DNA of 64,000 nucleotides from Desmodesmus armatus (lineage: Eukaryota; Chlorophyta; Chlorophyceae; Sphaeropleales; Scenedesmaceae): NCBI GenBank assembly GCA_007449985.2, contig VIIQ02000006.1:558001-622000 (forward strand), given 5' to 3'. Positions within the stretch are counted from its first letter, which is position 1; each line of letters begins with the position of its first letter. The notes beneath the pieces were generated by a model. That model did no database searches and was not told the DNA's origin. It saw only the letters and a list, made by a program, of their open reading frames with translations. This document shows positions 23,882-35,116 of this stretch, in pieces. A program made the position numbers and the translations under genes.

Positions 23882-25296
23882 ATGTCTTCAGTAACAGCCC
23901 CTGTCGAGCAGCAGCACTCAGCTATCCCACAGCAACAGTTGTGGGCAGAGGCACGTCAGTCTGTCTTCAAAGGGCTCATGATACTGACGGCAGCAGCAGC
24001 AGCTTTTGGATTGTTTGTCTGGAGAATGCCCCCCCTTCAGGTTGGCAGTTGGCCCTGAGAACATGCATATGCCCAGCATCCATGGATTCCAGCATCGGCA
24101 GCGGCAGTAGCTGACTTAGCTGACAACACCCTTCTGCTTATGCAGGCGCATGAAGTCTCAGCACTGATGGCCAACTTCCCACCAAGATCACTAGCATCTG
24201 TAGTATTGGTCCGGGACACGATGCTGTCATATGCAGAGGCCCACCCGGTGAGTTGGTTTGTCGAATGCAGTTGGGGGTGCAGTTGCTATGTGCTGGAGCT
24301 GCATCGGCTATGGAACCAGCAGCAGTTGTCTTGGACAGCGCAGCACATGCTGTGTGTAGACACAGGGAGTGTATGGCAGGCTGACCATGCCTCGGAACCG
24401 CCCTTGCTGTTGGTGCTTTGCAGGTAACTGTGGCAATTGGCATCCTCATGCTGTACGTCATCATGCAGACATTTGCCATCCCTGGCACTGTCTCCCTGTC
24501 GCTGCTGTCTGGGGCGCTGTATGGCAGCACGAGGGGCTTTGCCCTCATTGCAATTGTCAGCACGCTGGGGTCATGTTCCTGCTACTGCATGAGCAAGCTC
24601 TTTGGCAGGCCGCTAGCGCGTGCCATCTGGAAGGAGAAGCTGGACCACTTCAGCACAGAGGTGTCTCGGCAGAACCATGACCTGCTGAGCTACATCATTT
24701 TCCTGCGGGTGACCCCATTACTGCCGAATGTGTTCATCAATGTGGCCAGCCCAATTGTTGGCGTGCCGTTGTGGGACTTCTTCCTGGGTAAGCCGGTCCA
24801 AAGTGACTCCAAGCTTTGAAGCATGCTGCCAGGGCATCGCAAGCACTGCGTTGCTGCAAGTTTTGCAGCTGAGGCAATGGTTGGGCAACAGCAGCAGGAA
24901 TAGGTGCCTGCACTGCAGGAGCACAGCTTGCACAGCAGCCTGCAGTGGCCCTCAGTGTTGGCGTGTAGCACAGCAGTGCCACACCTGCCTTCTGCAGCCT
25001 CGTGCAAACTGCAGTGTTGCCTTGGCCGATGCTGTTGCCACCAGACAGCCACTTACTTCACCCGCTGCTGTGTGCTGCCGCGTACTTGTGCAGGCACATT
25101 GATCGGATGTGCCCCAAACAACTTCATGGCGGCCAATGCAGGGGACCATCTGTCTGACCTGGACTCTCTTGCGGACCTGTACAACCCCAGGATGCTGATG
25201 TTGGGATTGACAGTTGGCTTTGTTGCGCTCCTGCCAGTCTACGTGAAGCACCGGCATGAAAGGAGCATGGCGCTGCTGGCTCAGAAGATCCGGTGA
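23882..25296 (+). CDS. VTT-domain (SNARE-associated Golgi / TMEM41-type) membrane protein
   Basis: VTT/DedA-fold proteins of the TMEM41 type are ER lipid scramblases needed for autophagy and lipid mobilisation. Four exons join in phase to about 275 residues: 23882-24040, 24146-24247, 24424-24787, 25094-25296. The N-terminal span is GLMILTAAAAAFGLFVW. The family core is FAIPGTVSLSLLSGALYG, then CSCYCMSKLFGRPLAR, and the re-entrant-loop block FLRVTPLLPNVFINVASPIV with GVPLWDFFLGTLIGCAPNNF. A final span, LMLGLTVGFVALLPVYV, precedes a basic end. The protein is close to the usual TMEM41 length. The start is the ATG that leaves a short polar N-terminus before the first span. A TGTAA at 25328-25332 lies just 32 bases after the stop. 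Confidence 0.92.
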
Positions 25297-25327
25297 CAGC
25301 CGCTGCACGACAGCCATGTGCAGCAGT

Positions 25328-25332
25328 TGTAA
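25328..25332 (+). promoter_or_regulatory. Possible polyadenylation signal TGTAA
   Basis: TGTAA is the common chlorophycean polyadenylation signal. This copy is 32 bases after the VTT stop codon, shorter than usual, so a later site may be used instead. Confidence 0.3.
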
Positions 25333-26167
25333 GCAGCGAATGGGTGGAAGTCTATGTGTTGATGATGATAGGGACTCTCGCATGTTGCCTGCGCTATCCA
25401 GCAGTACTGGCCGGCCTTCTTGCAGGTACAGTATCCAGTGTGCTGTAGCTGCAGGGCCCACACCAGCCCCAGCTTGTGGGTTTCCGGGTTCCTGCACCTC
25501 TTTCAGAGTCACTGGGATCCAGAGGTGCTATTGAGCTTTGAGGGTGTGTTCTTAGCTGTGCAGGATCTGCTGCTATTGTGTATGTGGTGTGGCAATTGCC
25601 CCCCTGTTCCTCATAGGGTCACAAGTCAGCCTGACCTTGATCCTGCACTTTGTCCAGTGTGCGCATGTTCCCGAGGTTGTCTTTCCTCAGTATGTGGCTC
25701 AGGGTGTTCATCTATTCTCATTGTGCCTCCTTGTGGTCGCAAAGCCCAAGGCAATTGTATCACCATGCATGTTGCTGCCCTACTGGTTAGGTTATGTATA
25801 GAGGGTGCCAGAGAGGGAGAGACGATTGACGAGAGCTTGACGTTGTGTGACGTTGTGGCATCGTAATACGACTGTATCGCAGGCTAGGGCGCATCTATGC
25901 CCGGGTATATTGTAACGAGTGTTTGTACGGAGTGAGAAGTACAGGACCGTCCTGGACGCCAGGGACACAAAACTCGCCCAAACTGTTCGCCTTTCCATTA
26001 CCTGTCCCATTCTTTGTCATTGCCTCGCAGTTGTACCGTGCAACATCGTGTGCAACATCACAGCAGTTGTGGGTACAGAGCAGCAGTGGGGTTGCATGAG
26101 TTGCAGCAGGGCTTTTCAGCCTGGTTGACCCTCACTCCCAACAGGAAGCAACTTCCACATCTACATC
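25333..26167. other. 5' region of the cyclic-nucleotide/EF-hand gene
   Basis: No exon can be fixed here. An acceptor-like CAACAG at about 26143-26148, followed by in-frame sequence reading NFHIYIMGTKMPGG, hints that the next gene may have an upstream coding exon, perhaps within 25919-26030 where an EKYRTVLDARDTKLAQTV frame is open. A short direct repeat, TGACGTTGTG, occurs twice near 25838-25860. Confidence 0.35.
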
Positions 26168-29100
26168 ATGGGGACCAAAATGCCAGGAGGCCAGCTGCTG
26201 GCTGGTGAGGATGGCACAGCTCACGCTGCACCCTGCACTCACATGTGCAGATCGCGACCATAGCCTCTGCTATCTCCCTTGGCAGCCGGCAGACATTTTG
26301 AAACTGTCCCAGACTATGATAGAGCTTTCACTGCAGTACCAGGTAGATGGATTGTATGACACGCTGTGCTGCACACTGCACACTACTGTCGCTCTTGTGC
26401 TGCCTGCACCACTCTGCAGCCCTGCATGCGGGCATGGAACGCATCAAGATGTGCATGAAGGTTGTCAGGGCAGCCAACAAGAAGCCACAGAATCGCAGCA
26501 ACACGGATGTCAACCACATCCTGGCTGAAACTCAAGCACTGCAGTTTCTGACACAGCACGGGCCAGGCGTGCACCGTGATCTGTGCCATGTTGTGCAGCA
26601 CTGCAGCCTGGGCCAGCTGTCCTCCTTCAGGCTGCCAGGAGAGCACCCGCATGGCCTCTTCATATATGTGAGTAAGCAGCTGCAGGCCTATAGGGATGCA
26701 GTCTTTGGTGCCTGCCGCAGCAGCTGCAGCTGCTACACAACCAAGCAAACGCGCGCCCCCCAGCACAAGGACTGTGATGCGATATCCAGCTGCAAATCAG
26801 GATTCCCTGGCAGCTGCTCTTCCTGCAATTGGACATGCCTTGTCAGCCTTATGTGCTTATATAAGCAGCTGGTCCCAAACCGTAGCTGTGCTGCCTGCTG
26901 TTCTGTGGTGATGCTGGGTGATGCAGGTTATGCAGGGCAGGATTCAGGTGCGTACCCGCAGCCAGTACAAGGCCGCCTTGAGTGCAGATGACAACAGTGG
27001 GGCCAAGGGCAAGTCCACAGCAGGAGGCAGCAGTGCTGGGGCTGCTGATGGCAGCAACAAGGCAGCAGCTGCAAGCGAGGCTGACCTGAGGGCTTTGTTT
27101 GACTCCATCGATGTGGATGGGTCAGGTGCGTGTGTGCTTAGGGTGCAGTTGTTGCAGCCAGCACAGCAAGTGCATTGCTGTTGGATCATGGTTGGGCCAC
27201 ACACTTATCATGGCATGGTGTATTACCCTGCAGCACACTATCAAAGGCACTGTTCTGCCAGTACCCTGCAAGTTGCAACACCCACTGTTATGTGTGTTCC
27301 TGCAAGTGTGCAAGCCTGACTGGGGTGCTGCTGGCAGCAAGCAAGCAGTAGGGCAGCAGCCTGAGGGCATGCACTGCTGTGTGGATCCAAACTGCACTGC
27401 ATGTGCGTTACTCTGTGGATGCGCACCCTGGTATCTGCCTGCAGGTGCCATTGATGTTGAGGAGCTGCAGTATGCCCTGGAGGTGATGGGCATACAGAAG
27501 ACCAATGCAGAGATACAGGAGCTCATGGACAGCGTGGACAAGGATGGCAGCGGTGAGGCCTGCGGGCTGGCTGGCAGACTGGCTGGGTGCAGCTGACCTG
27601 CAGCCACAGGGGGCTCTGGGGCCTTCATCAGGTGGCGCGCCTGTGGTGGGAGTGCTGGCCTGGCCCTGCCGTAGCCTTACGGCCTACAGGTGCAGCACCC
27701 TACAACAGCTGCAGCTGCTTTGTTCTACATGCCAGTGCTGAAACACTAGCTGCCAGCACCACATCATGGTGGTGCTGGTCTGCAGCAGTGCTGAGCCGAC
27801 TTGCTGGTTGTGTGGGTGTTTGCACTCAGGTGAACTGGAGTTTGACGAGTTTGTGCTGATTCTGACTACCAAGCTGGGTGTGGGGCAGCAGAAGCAGTGC
27901 AGCTGGCAGGAGCTGGCTGATGGCGCCTGGGCGCTGGAGGTCGGCCAGGGCGGCTCCATTGGCGCTGCAGCACTCATGCAGGGCCTGGTGGGTGGCCTGG
28001 ACACAGCAGCTGCTGCAGAATTGCTCTTGAGCATTGCTCATGAGGCTCGGCGCCTCTCTGTTATGTGACCAGGCTTGTCTTGAGCATGGACGATCACAGG
28101 CAGCTTGCAGCGTCTTGTCAGCGTCATGGATACGTACTGTGTGGATTGGCTAGCAAGTCATTGAGGGGGGGGGTGCAGCAACCAGTTGGAGGATGACGTG
28201 TTTTGTTGTTGTGCTGCCAGGCCCAGGAGGGAGTGATACTTGCGCTGGAGGATGCTGACCTGCTGCTGTTGGGGGGCAACGTTTACTCTTCAATCCTCAG
28301 CACTGGTGAGCAGTGCATGACAGTTTTTGAGGTGGGTTAGAAACCCCTCACCGTAAGTTGGTCCCCACCACTGCATGCGGTGGCCGTTGGTGCTACTTAT
28401 TTCTTACCAAGTGGCCAGCTCAAGGCAGTCGCATCTGGCAGTGACGCCTTCGTGACAGGTAAAGCCAGCGGCGCTGGGGGGTGTTGCAACAGCAATCGAC
28501 GCTGCGCCGCCGCCTGCACATTATGTCTGCTCTCGCAGGCTTTGACGGCCAGCTGACTGCCAAGGTGGACATCCTGCGGAGCTGCCCTGTGCTGAGACGC
28601 AGCCTGAGCGGCAGGAGCGACCTCAGGGGCCTGGCCTATGTGGCTCAGACTGAGATGTACAGCTGGGGCTCCAGGGTGTATGCTGCTGGACAGCCTTGTG
28701 CAAAGGGTGCTGTGTACATCATCCAGGAGGGCAGCTGCAGGGTGAGTCATCACAGCTGGTTTCAGTTGGCCAAAGGCGTAAAGTGTGTCCCTGAGATAAT
28801 GTTCATGCTGTTGTGTTGTATCATACCCACCAAGAGCGCATCTGCTGGCGAGCCAAGAGTCAGCATCTGGAGTATTTATTGAGATGGGTGCTTGGGCAGC
28901 GGCCGAACTGACAAAGAACGGTGATGCTGTTGCAGATTGTGGGGAAGGTGAAGGGTGCAGCAGCCACACCCATTGCTGCCGCAATATCTGCGCGAATGCT
29001 GGCAGCAGCAGCTGAGGAGCGGGGTGGTGGTGGTGGGCCCAGCAGGAGGTCGCTGGACAGCTCTTCAGCTGCAGCTGCTGCCATGCTGGCAGCTCCCAGG

Positions 29101-32100
29101 CATGGCCTGCACACTGCAAGGGCCAGGGTGTCTGAGCAGCAGGTGGAACTGGCAGTGGTGGGGCCTGGGGACATCATAGGTGCGTACATAGCATAGCATA
29201 GCACATACCGTATGTGAGTCACAGCATGGTCACATTCACTTGCCTCCTTGCAACGACGTGCAGGATGAGTAGTGTTGACAGACGGCTGCATGGTGCTTTT
29301 GGCTCGTGAGGCACAGTGAGGAGGTGTCAGCAGTTGATCGTGGAGCACTGACTGTCACAATGCTGTGATGTTGTAGGCGAGGCGGCCCTGCTGGGTTTGG
29401 CCACCCACCCAAGTGCTGCTGTGGTGGCGTCAGCACACCTGTCCGCCTTGAAGCTGCAGCTGACAGACATGCAGCAGCTGATGCACCCTGCAGACTTGCA
29501 GGTGAGTCCGCGCCTGATAAGCAATGCATCCTGTGAAACATGGTATGAGCTTCAATCTGTCTGTCCTTCAAGCTGTTTATGCAGCTGGTGCCCCACTTGT
29601 AACACAAGCGCAGCAGACTGTGCTTGATGGCGCCAGCATGTGAGCTGCCATGTCGGGCACGCAAACTCAGGATGATGAGCGTCGATGGCGTGTACTGCAC
29701 TAGGCTGAGTATGACATGTGGTGGTGGCCATGTGCTGTTTACCCCTTGCAGGCCCTGCAGGAGGCGTTGAGGCAGCGTGATGCCGAGCGCAGTCAGCGCC
29801 TCACAGCAGCCGCATCAACCGCCAGCACACTGCACATGCAGTCACAGCATGTGCGTGACGTTGCTGCAGCCGCAACAGCAGCTGCAGCTGCCGCAGCTGG
29901 TGCTGGTGCTGACGCGTTGCAGGCAGCCAGCGCAGCCAGCAGCCTACTGCAAGACCAGCAGCAGGCAAACCGGCGGCACAGCTTGAGCATAGCCAGGGAG
30001 CAGCAGCAGGACGGTGGTGAACAGGGAAGGCCTCCAATCGGCACACCCCGTAAGGCAGCAACGGCCAGCAGCAGCGGCAGGGGCTCGCAGGCAGCTGTGA
30101 GGGGAGAGGCTGCCATGCGGCAGCTGCTGCCCTCGACGGGTGCGGCAGCAGCTGCAGCTATTACAGCCTGTGGTGAGATTGACCCAGCTAGCCTGCCCTC
30201 TAGGGTGGCCAGGGCAGAGGTGAGTGACATACCAGATGTACGCTGGCCTTGACTGCTGCTGTACCACATTCATGTAGGCCTGTGTACGTGCAGCGGGTCC
30301 GGATCTGGGCTACCAGTTTGAGCCATGACAGCTGTATATGATGGTGGCTTAGCCACCTGCATGAAAGCTTTACAGGCATAGCCGACGCGCTGCCGGCTTA
30401 GTGAGCGCTCCGAGTGCTGACAAGCTGACAGCTGTGAGCACAGTTGGTTGGCCTGGCACCCCCTGCAGCAGACCGTCTTACCTCCCTGCTTTTGTCTGTT
30501 GTGTGCAGGCCGGTGCTGTGGGCCAGGTCCTGCTGAACGACCTAGTAGGCGCGAAGGAAGACATGCAGGCGGCACAGGAAGCAGTGATCGCAGCCACAGC
30601 AGCCGCACTGTCAGCAGCTGGCCAGCTCTCTGACGGAACCAATGGGAGCACAACAGCACGCAGCGGCATGGGCCTTACTGCTGCAGGCTCAACTGCTGCC
30701 AGCAGGCCTGCAGCGTCCACACCAGGTGCAGGACAGCGCCGAGACATGCACGAGGCCACCACAGCAGCGAGTGCTGCCGCTGCTGCTGCGTCGGCGTCTG
30801 CTCCGGGGGCAGTGGCAGGTGCAGCCGGCCTGAGGCAGCAGCAGGGCGAGCCGCGATTCACAGCAGCAAATGTCCTGCTGCCGGACCGTGTAATGGCAAA
30901 GCTGCAGGCAGCCATGCTGTCGGCCAGCCAAGCAGGACACAGGCAGTCCACGCGCACCTGTCAGCGGCAGCACCAGCAGCAGCAGCTGTCTGCGCGTCTG
31001 TCCCCTACATCAGCACAAGGCTCGGCTAGGGCGACCGGCAGCCCTCCTGCTGTGCTCAGTGCCAGGGGCAGGACTGAGGGAGGGGCTCCCGGCAGCAAAT
31101 GTGCTGACAGCAACACCAGCTGCCAGCAGCGCCGCAGATCTGATGGCAGCATGAGCAGCCCCTGCTACAGCCCTGCACCCGCTACAGCACCTGGCATCGG
31201 TGGTGCGGTTGGACGGGGGTGTCACAGCCAAGGGGCATGGCCACAGCTACAGCCACACTGTGAGCCACAGGCACAGCAGCTGCTGCAGCAGCAGCAGCAG
31301 CAACAGGGCCATAATAGGCAGCCCAGTCCTCCAAGCATGCTTGCATCCCGGCGAATCAGCAGGGGCCTGGCGGTATCCCCCAGTTGCAGCAGCAGCCAGC
31401 CTGACAAGTTTTTCTTGCAGACAGGGGGTGCCTGTGTGGGTGCAGGCTTGCAGGGCCGGCGGTCCTTTGAGGTGGCTCAGGGCCAACAGCAGCAGCAGCA
31501 CGGCAGCTTGGCAGGTTGGGGGGCTGAGCGCTGTTCACGCAGCAGGACACAGGAGGATCAACCAGGGGGTTCTGTCTTTCTGACGTCGGCAGCACCGGCG
31601 GTTTCGCTGCCAGTGCTGGCGCCAGAGGCTGTTGCGCTGGCGCAGCAGCAGCTCGCAAGCGGCAGCATCAGCCTGCCATCACCGCGCAGCAGCAGGCTGC
31701 GGGGTGGTGCCAGGACTAGCTGCAGCCCCCGCAGTGCTGCTGGTGCCGCAGTGTCTGTTGTTGCTGTCGCCCTAACAGCCGAGGCTGCTGCCAATGGTGC
31801 TGAACAGCCTGGGAGGAGGGAGTTTGGCAGTGCTGCACCCTGGCTGCGCCGTTCGAAGCTTCAGAGTGTTGCAGTAGCAGCTGCTGCCCAGTCTTTGGCA
31901 GGCAGGAGCAGCATAGGGGGCAGCCAGCTGCAGGGTGGCTCACTGGCGGCATTGCCTGCCAGCTGCCCCAGCAGTGCAAGGGACATCAGGGTTAGTCAGC
32001 TGTTCAGCACGTATGTGGGTGCCCCCGGTGGTCGGCAGAGCGCCAGCCCGGTGCAAGGCCAAACCACCCCTCGGTTGTGGGCAGCTGGGGCCAGCAGCAG

Positions 32101-33181
32101 CATTGTGCAGCAGCAGCCGGGTACTCCATGGAACGCAGCAGCAGACCTGCCAGGTAGGGAAATCAGTTTGAACGGGCAAGTTGGCGGCGGCAGCAGCAGC
32201 AGGGCAGTAACTGCAGATGCAGTGTCGGTGGCGCACTGCAGCCCTGCCAGGCCCATGCATGGTGGTGTGTTTGTGGAGCTTGATGGACCTGCATGGGATG
32301 CAGCTGAGAGTGCCGCTGACGCAGCGTCCTGGTGCCTCACCAGCCGCAGCAGCCGCAACAGCAGGGTGCAGCCTGTGCAGCCTGTGCAGCAGCAAGCCGC
32401 CGCCAGCCCCCGGCAGCGGCAGCAGTCACCGCACCGCTCGGGTGAACGCGGTGCTGCGGCCACTACTGCCGCTGCATTGCTCAGTAGCCGTGAGGTAATG
32501 ATGAGCGCGAATGGGGAGGCAGCGGGGGGCTTGCCGGACGCTGAAGCACTTTTGACAGCTGCGAGGCAGCTGCTTGAGCAGCCCTTGCCTCCTGGCAGCC
32601 TAGGCAGCGGCTGCAGACTGGTCAGCAGCTCTAGCGTAGAGCCCCTTACAGACTCCCCAGCAGTGCTGCAGCAAGATGGGGGTGTTGGCCTGCATTGCGA
32701 CCAGCAGCTCTCTGGTGCAAGCCAGCAGCTGCAGCAGCAGCAGCAAGGTGTGACAGCAGCGTCGACTGTGAATGCTGCTCCTGCCAGGCAGTGCAGTGCA
32801 GGCAGCAGAAACCTCACAGGGCCGGCTTCACGCCGTAGTTTGGGGCGCAGCAGTGTGAGGCCTGGCTCTGTGCCCAAGCTGCAGCTGTCAACCCTACACA
32901 TGTCCCTGCAGCCTGGCACTGAGGTCAGCATGTCTCCCAGTGCAAGCAGTCCGCAGCATTGCAGCCCTGCCTTTTCTGGAAGCTGCCGCGGCGGCAGTCC
33001 CAAATCGGCCGCAGGGGCTGTTGTTGCTGGCTGCATCAGCAGTCCACGTGAGGTTGACCAGAATCGAAGCACCTCCAGAGAATCAGCACTGTTGCCTCCA
33101 GTTTTGCCAGCGTTCACCCCACGCAGAAAATGGGTTCCTGGTGGGTCGCTAAGCAGGAGTGCTGCTGGTGTGTCTCCTTGA
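26168..33181 (+). CDS. Cyclic-nucleotide-binding-domain / EF-hand protein with long low-complexity tail
   Basis: Twelve exons join in phase to about 1,558 residues: 26168-26204, 26286-26342, 26420-26667, 26927-27125, 27445-27552, 27830-28059, 28221-28305, 28539-28741, 28936-29179, 29377-29501, 29752-30219, 30509-33181. Residues about 55-122 are the first strands of a cNMP fold (FRLPGEHPHGLFIYVMQGRI). Two EF-hands follow near 175-222 with canonical loops DVDGSGAIDVEE and DKDGSGELEFDE. The fold then seems to resume (GGSIGAAALMQG ... VILALEDADLLLL). A second cNMP fold spans about 330-512 (YIIQEGSCRIVGK, VVGPGDIIGEAALLGL). Site 1 has Ala where the conserved Glu should be; site 2 has the Glu but Ser in place of Arg (HPSAAVVA). 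After residue about 670 one exon encodes about 890 Ala/Gln/Ser-rich residues. A Ca2+-sensing or scaffold role, possibly ciliary, is inference. The start is uncertain and may be upstream. The 28059 donor (GTTATG) is weak. Confidence 0.8.
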
Positions 33182-34415
33182 GCCGCATGGCACCCGTTCT
33201 TGCAAATGTTTCTTCAACCAACTACCGCACTTCGGCTGGGGTCAGACAGCGGGCATGTCTGCATTGCCCTGTGGCAAAGGGTGGCCACCCATGGGCTTGC
33301 ACTTGCATGGAGTGTCTGCTGCTGCTGGGCCTAAGCAGCTGCAGCGGATCGGGATATTGGAGGGTGGCACCCCTCAATGTTTGGTGTAATGTGCACTGAG
33401 TGTGTTGCTGGGTTGTCCGAGTAATGAGTGAGTTGAGTTGCTGGTTGAGCTGCAGCAGGATGCCAGGCATGCTTTAGAGGTTTATGCACGCACGTGAGTG
33501 ACCAACTGGCTGTTGGCCATCCCACTAAGCAGACATGCACTAGGACAACTGCCCCTGCTTTTGCATTGCTGAAGCCTGGTGATGTGGGATGTTTTCTGGT
33601 GCAGCTGCACGTTATGTATGGCAAGCAGCAGACTTGAGTGATGGCAAATGCCGGCCGGCATTGCTTGGCAAGCTGTGTGAGGTACACATCCTGCTGCCAA
33701 AAACAGTAGCAGTGTCTCTTGGCTGTCATGCATGAATTTGTAAGTGTGAACATGACATCACTAGTGCGAGAGGGCGCAACTGCACAATGTTGCACAGCTT
33801 GTTACAGCGTACAACTGCAAGAGTGTCAACTTATCAACGACGACAGCAATCGGTCATCAACCCCCACAAGCCACCACAAGCCACAACAGTACACTGCAGG
33901 CTGCCTCGGTACATGCTGGCAGTTGATGCAACCTGCACTGTGGATGATACAATGCGCATGCGGCAACGTAGCATATGGCAATCTGTTGGAAGCAGCTGAC
34001 TTGTGTCAAGTCAACGCTATATCTTCAGCATGCCTGCTCAGCAAGGCTTCAACAAGTGCGCCCAGGGCCGCAATGCATGCGCATCGCCACAAACTGCTGC
34101 AATCTGGAGCTACCTGATGCAGCCTGTTCAACACTGCAACGCAACCTGTGCAACCTGTTCAACACTGCAACTTGCGTCTGACTCTGCCAACTCTACGTTG
34201 CTGCTGCATGACAATGCGCCCATGTTGCACCCACCAGTCGCAGGATGCAGCACAGAGCAAGGCAGCAAATATACACTAACACAACATGTGCTTGGGTAAC
34301 AACACAGAAGCACTGATAACCAAGTTGGTGCATTCAAGCCGAGTCATGACCCTCTTCAGCCACTAGTGCATCCGCAAGTACTTCTGCATCCGCAGAGTCT
34401 CCAGTGTCCATATCA
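33182..34415. other. Convergent 3' interval
   Basis: This lies between the plus gene ending at 33181 and the minus gene ending at 34416. TGTAA occurs on the plus strand at 33385-33389, a plausible end of the cyclic-nucleotide/EF-hand transcript. A near-duplicate of about 20 bases (CCTGTTCAACACTGCAAC) occurs twice between about 34123 and 34171. No exon is seen. Confidence 0.4.
33385..33389 (+). promoter_or_regulatory. Possible polyadenylation signal TGTAA
   Basis: It lies 204 bases after the stop of the cyclic-nucleotide/EF-hand gene, a typical distance in green algae. Confidence 0.45.
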
Positions 34416-35116
34416 TTATTTGTCTCCATTGTCCCCGTTGCAATCGTCTCCATTGTCCCCGTTGCAATCGTCTCCGTTGTCGCCATTGTCACCATTGTCT
34501 TCGTCCTCTTCCTTCTTCACCTTGCGTACGATGATGCGAGTCTTGCCAAAACCCCATTTGGATCCGTAAGCCCAGGTGTGGGGCCACCAGAAGGTCACTG
34601 CAGCAAAGGATGGTGAGGGGGACGCACGGGACAGCACAGACAGAAGGCAACACTGTGAGCATGTGGCACTGAACCATGCATGTCGAACACAGCCTGGTCT
34701 GGGGCATACATCAGTCGGACAACGCATTGCCTTTTCAAGCTCACAGCCGCGCATAGCTCACAGCACACCTTTCACGACACGCAATGTGTGGCACACTGTC
34801 AACTGCTGCGCACACTGCTCGCCCACAGCTGACACGTGCAAGACACCCCGCTGTGCACAGCGACTTACACATTTTGCGGCTGTGGATGCGCGGTGCATGG
34901 GAAGCGATGATGGAGTCGTCGGCATCCCTGCGGGCAGCAACACGCATTGCAACGGAACCGTCAGCAATTGTGTCAGCAAACTGCAAGCTCGGCAGCAGCA
35001 AGCAAGAATGCGAAAGCCCTCAAGTCAGCCACTTCCTCTCACCTTTTGCAGTTTCCGACAGCCAGAAGTGCACCGCAGACGACGAGCAGCAGCAGGAGGG
35101 TGCGTGCAGCAGCCAT
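34416..35116 (-). CDS. Small secreted or lumenal acidic protein with Asn-Gly-Asp repeats
   Basis: Three exons join in phase to 124 residues: 35043-35116, 34869-34987, 34416-34597. The start gives a strong signal peptide, MAAARTLLLLLVVCGALLAV, with cleavage probably near GNC. The middle (FADTIADGSVAMRVAARRDA) is polar. A Trp-rich patch follows, TFWWPHTWAYGSKWGFGK, then a basic segment IIVRKVKK. The C-terminus is a run of acidic repeats, EEDEDNGDNGDNGDDCNGDN and onward, encoded by an imperfect 27-base DNA repeat with two Cys. Such Asn/Gly/Asp tails can bind divalent cations; this is inference. I do not recognise a family. It may be a cell-wall or ER-lumen protein. Confidence 0.6.

Noticed and set aside
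26014..26208. Open frame ending PHLHHGDQNARRPAAGW as the first exon of the cyclic-nucleotide gene
   Set aside because: It is in a different phase from the exon that joins correctly to 26286; the overlapping frame reading MGTKMPGGQLLA fits instead.
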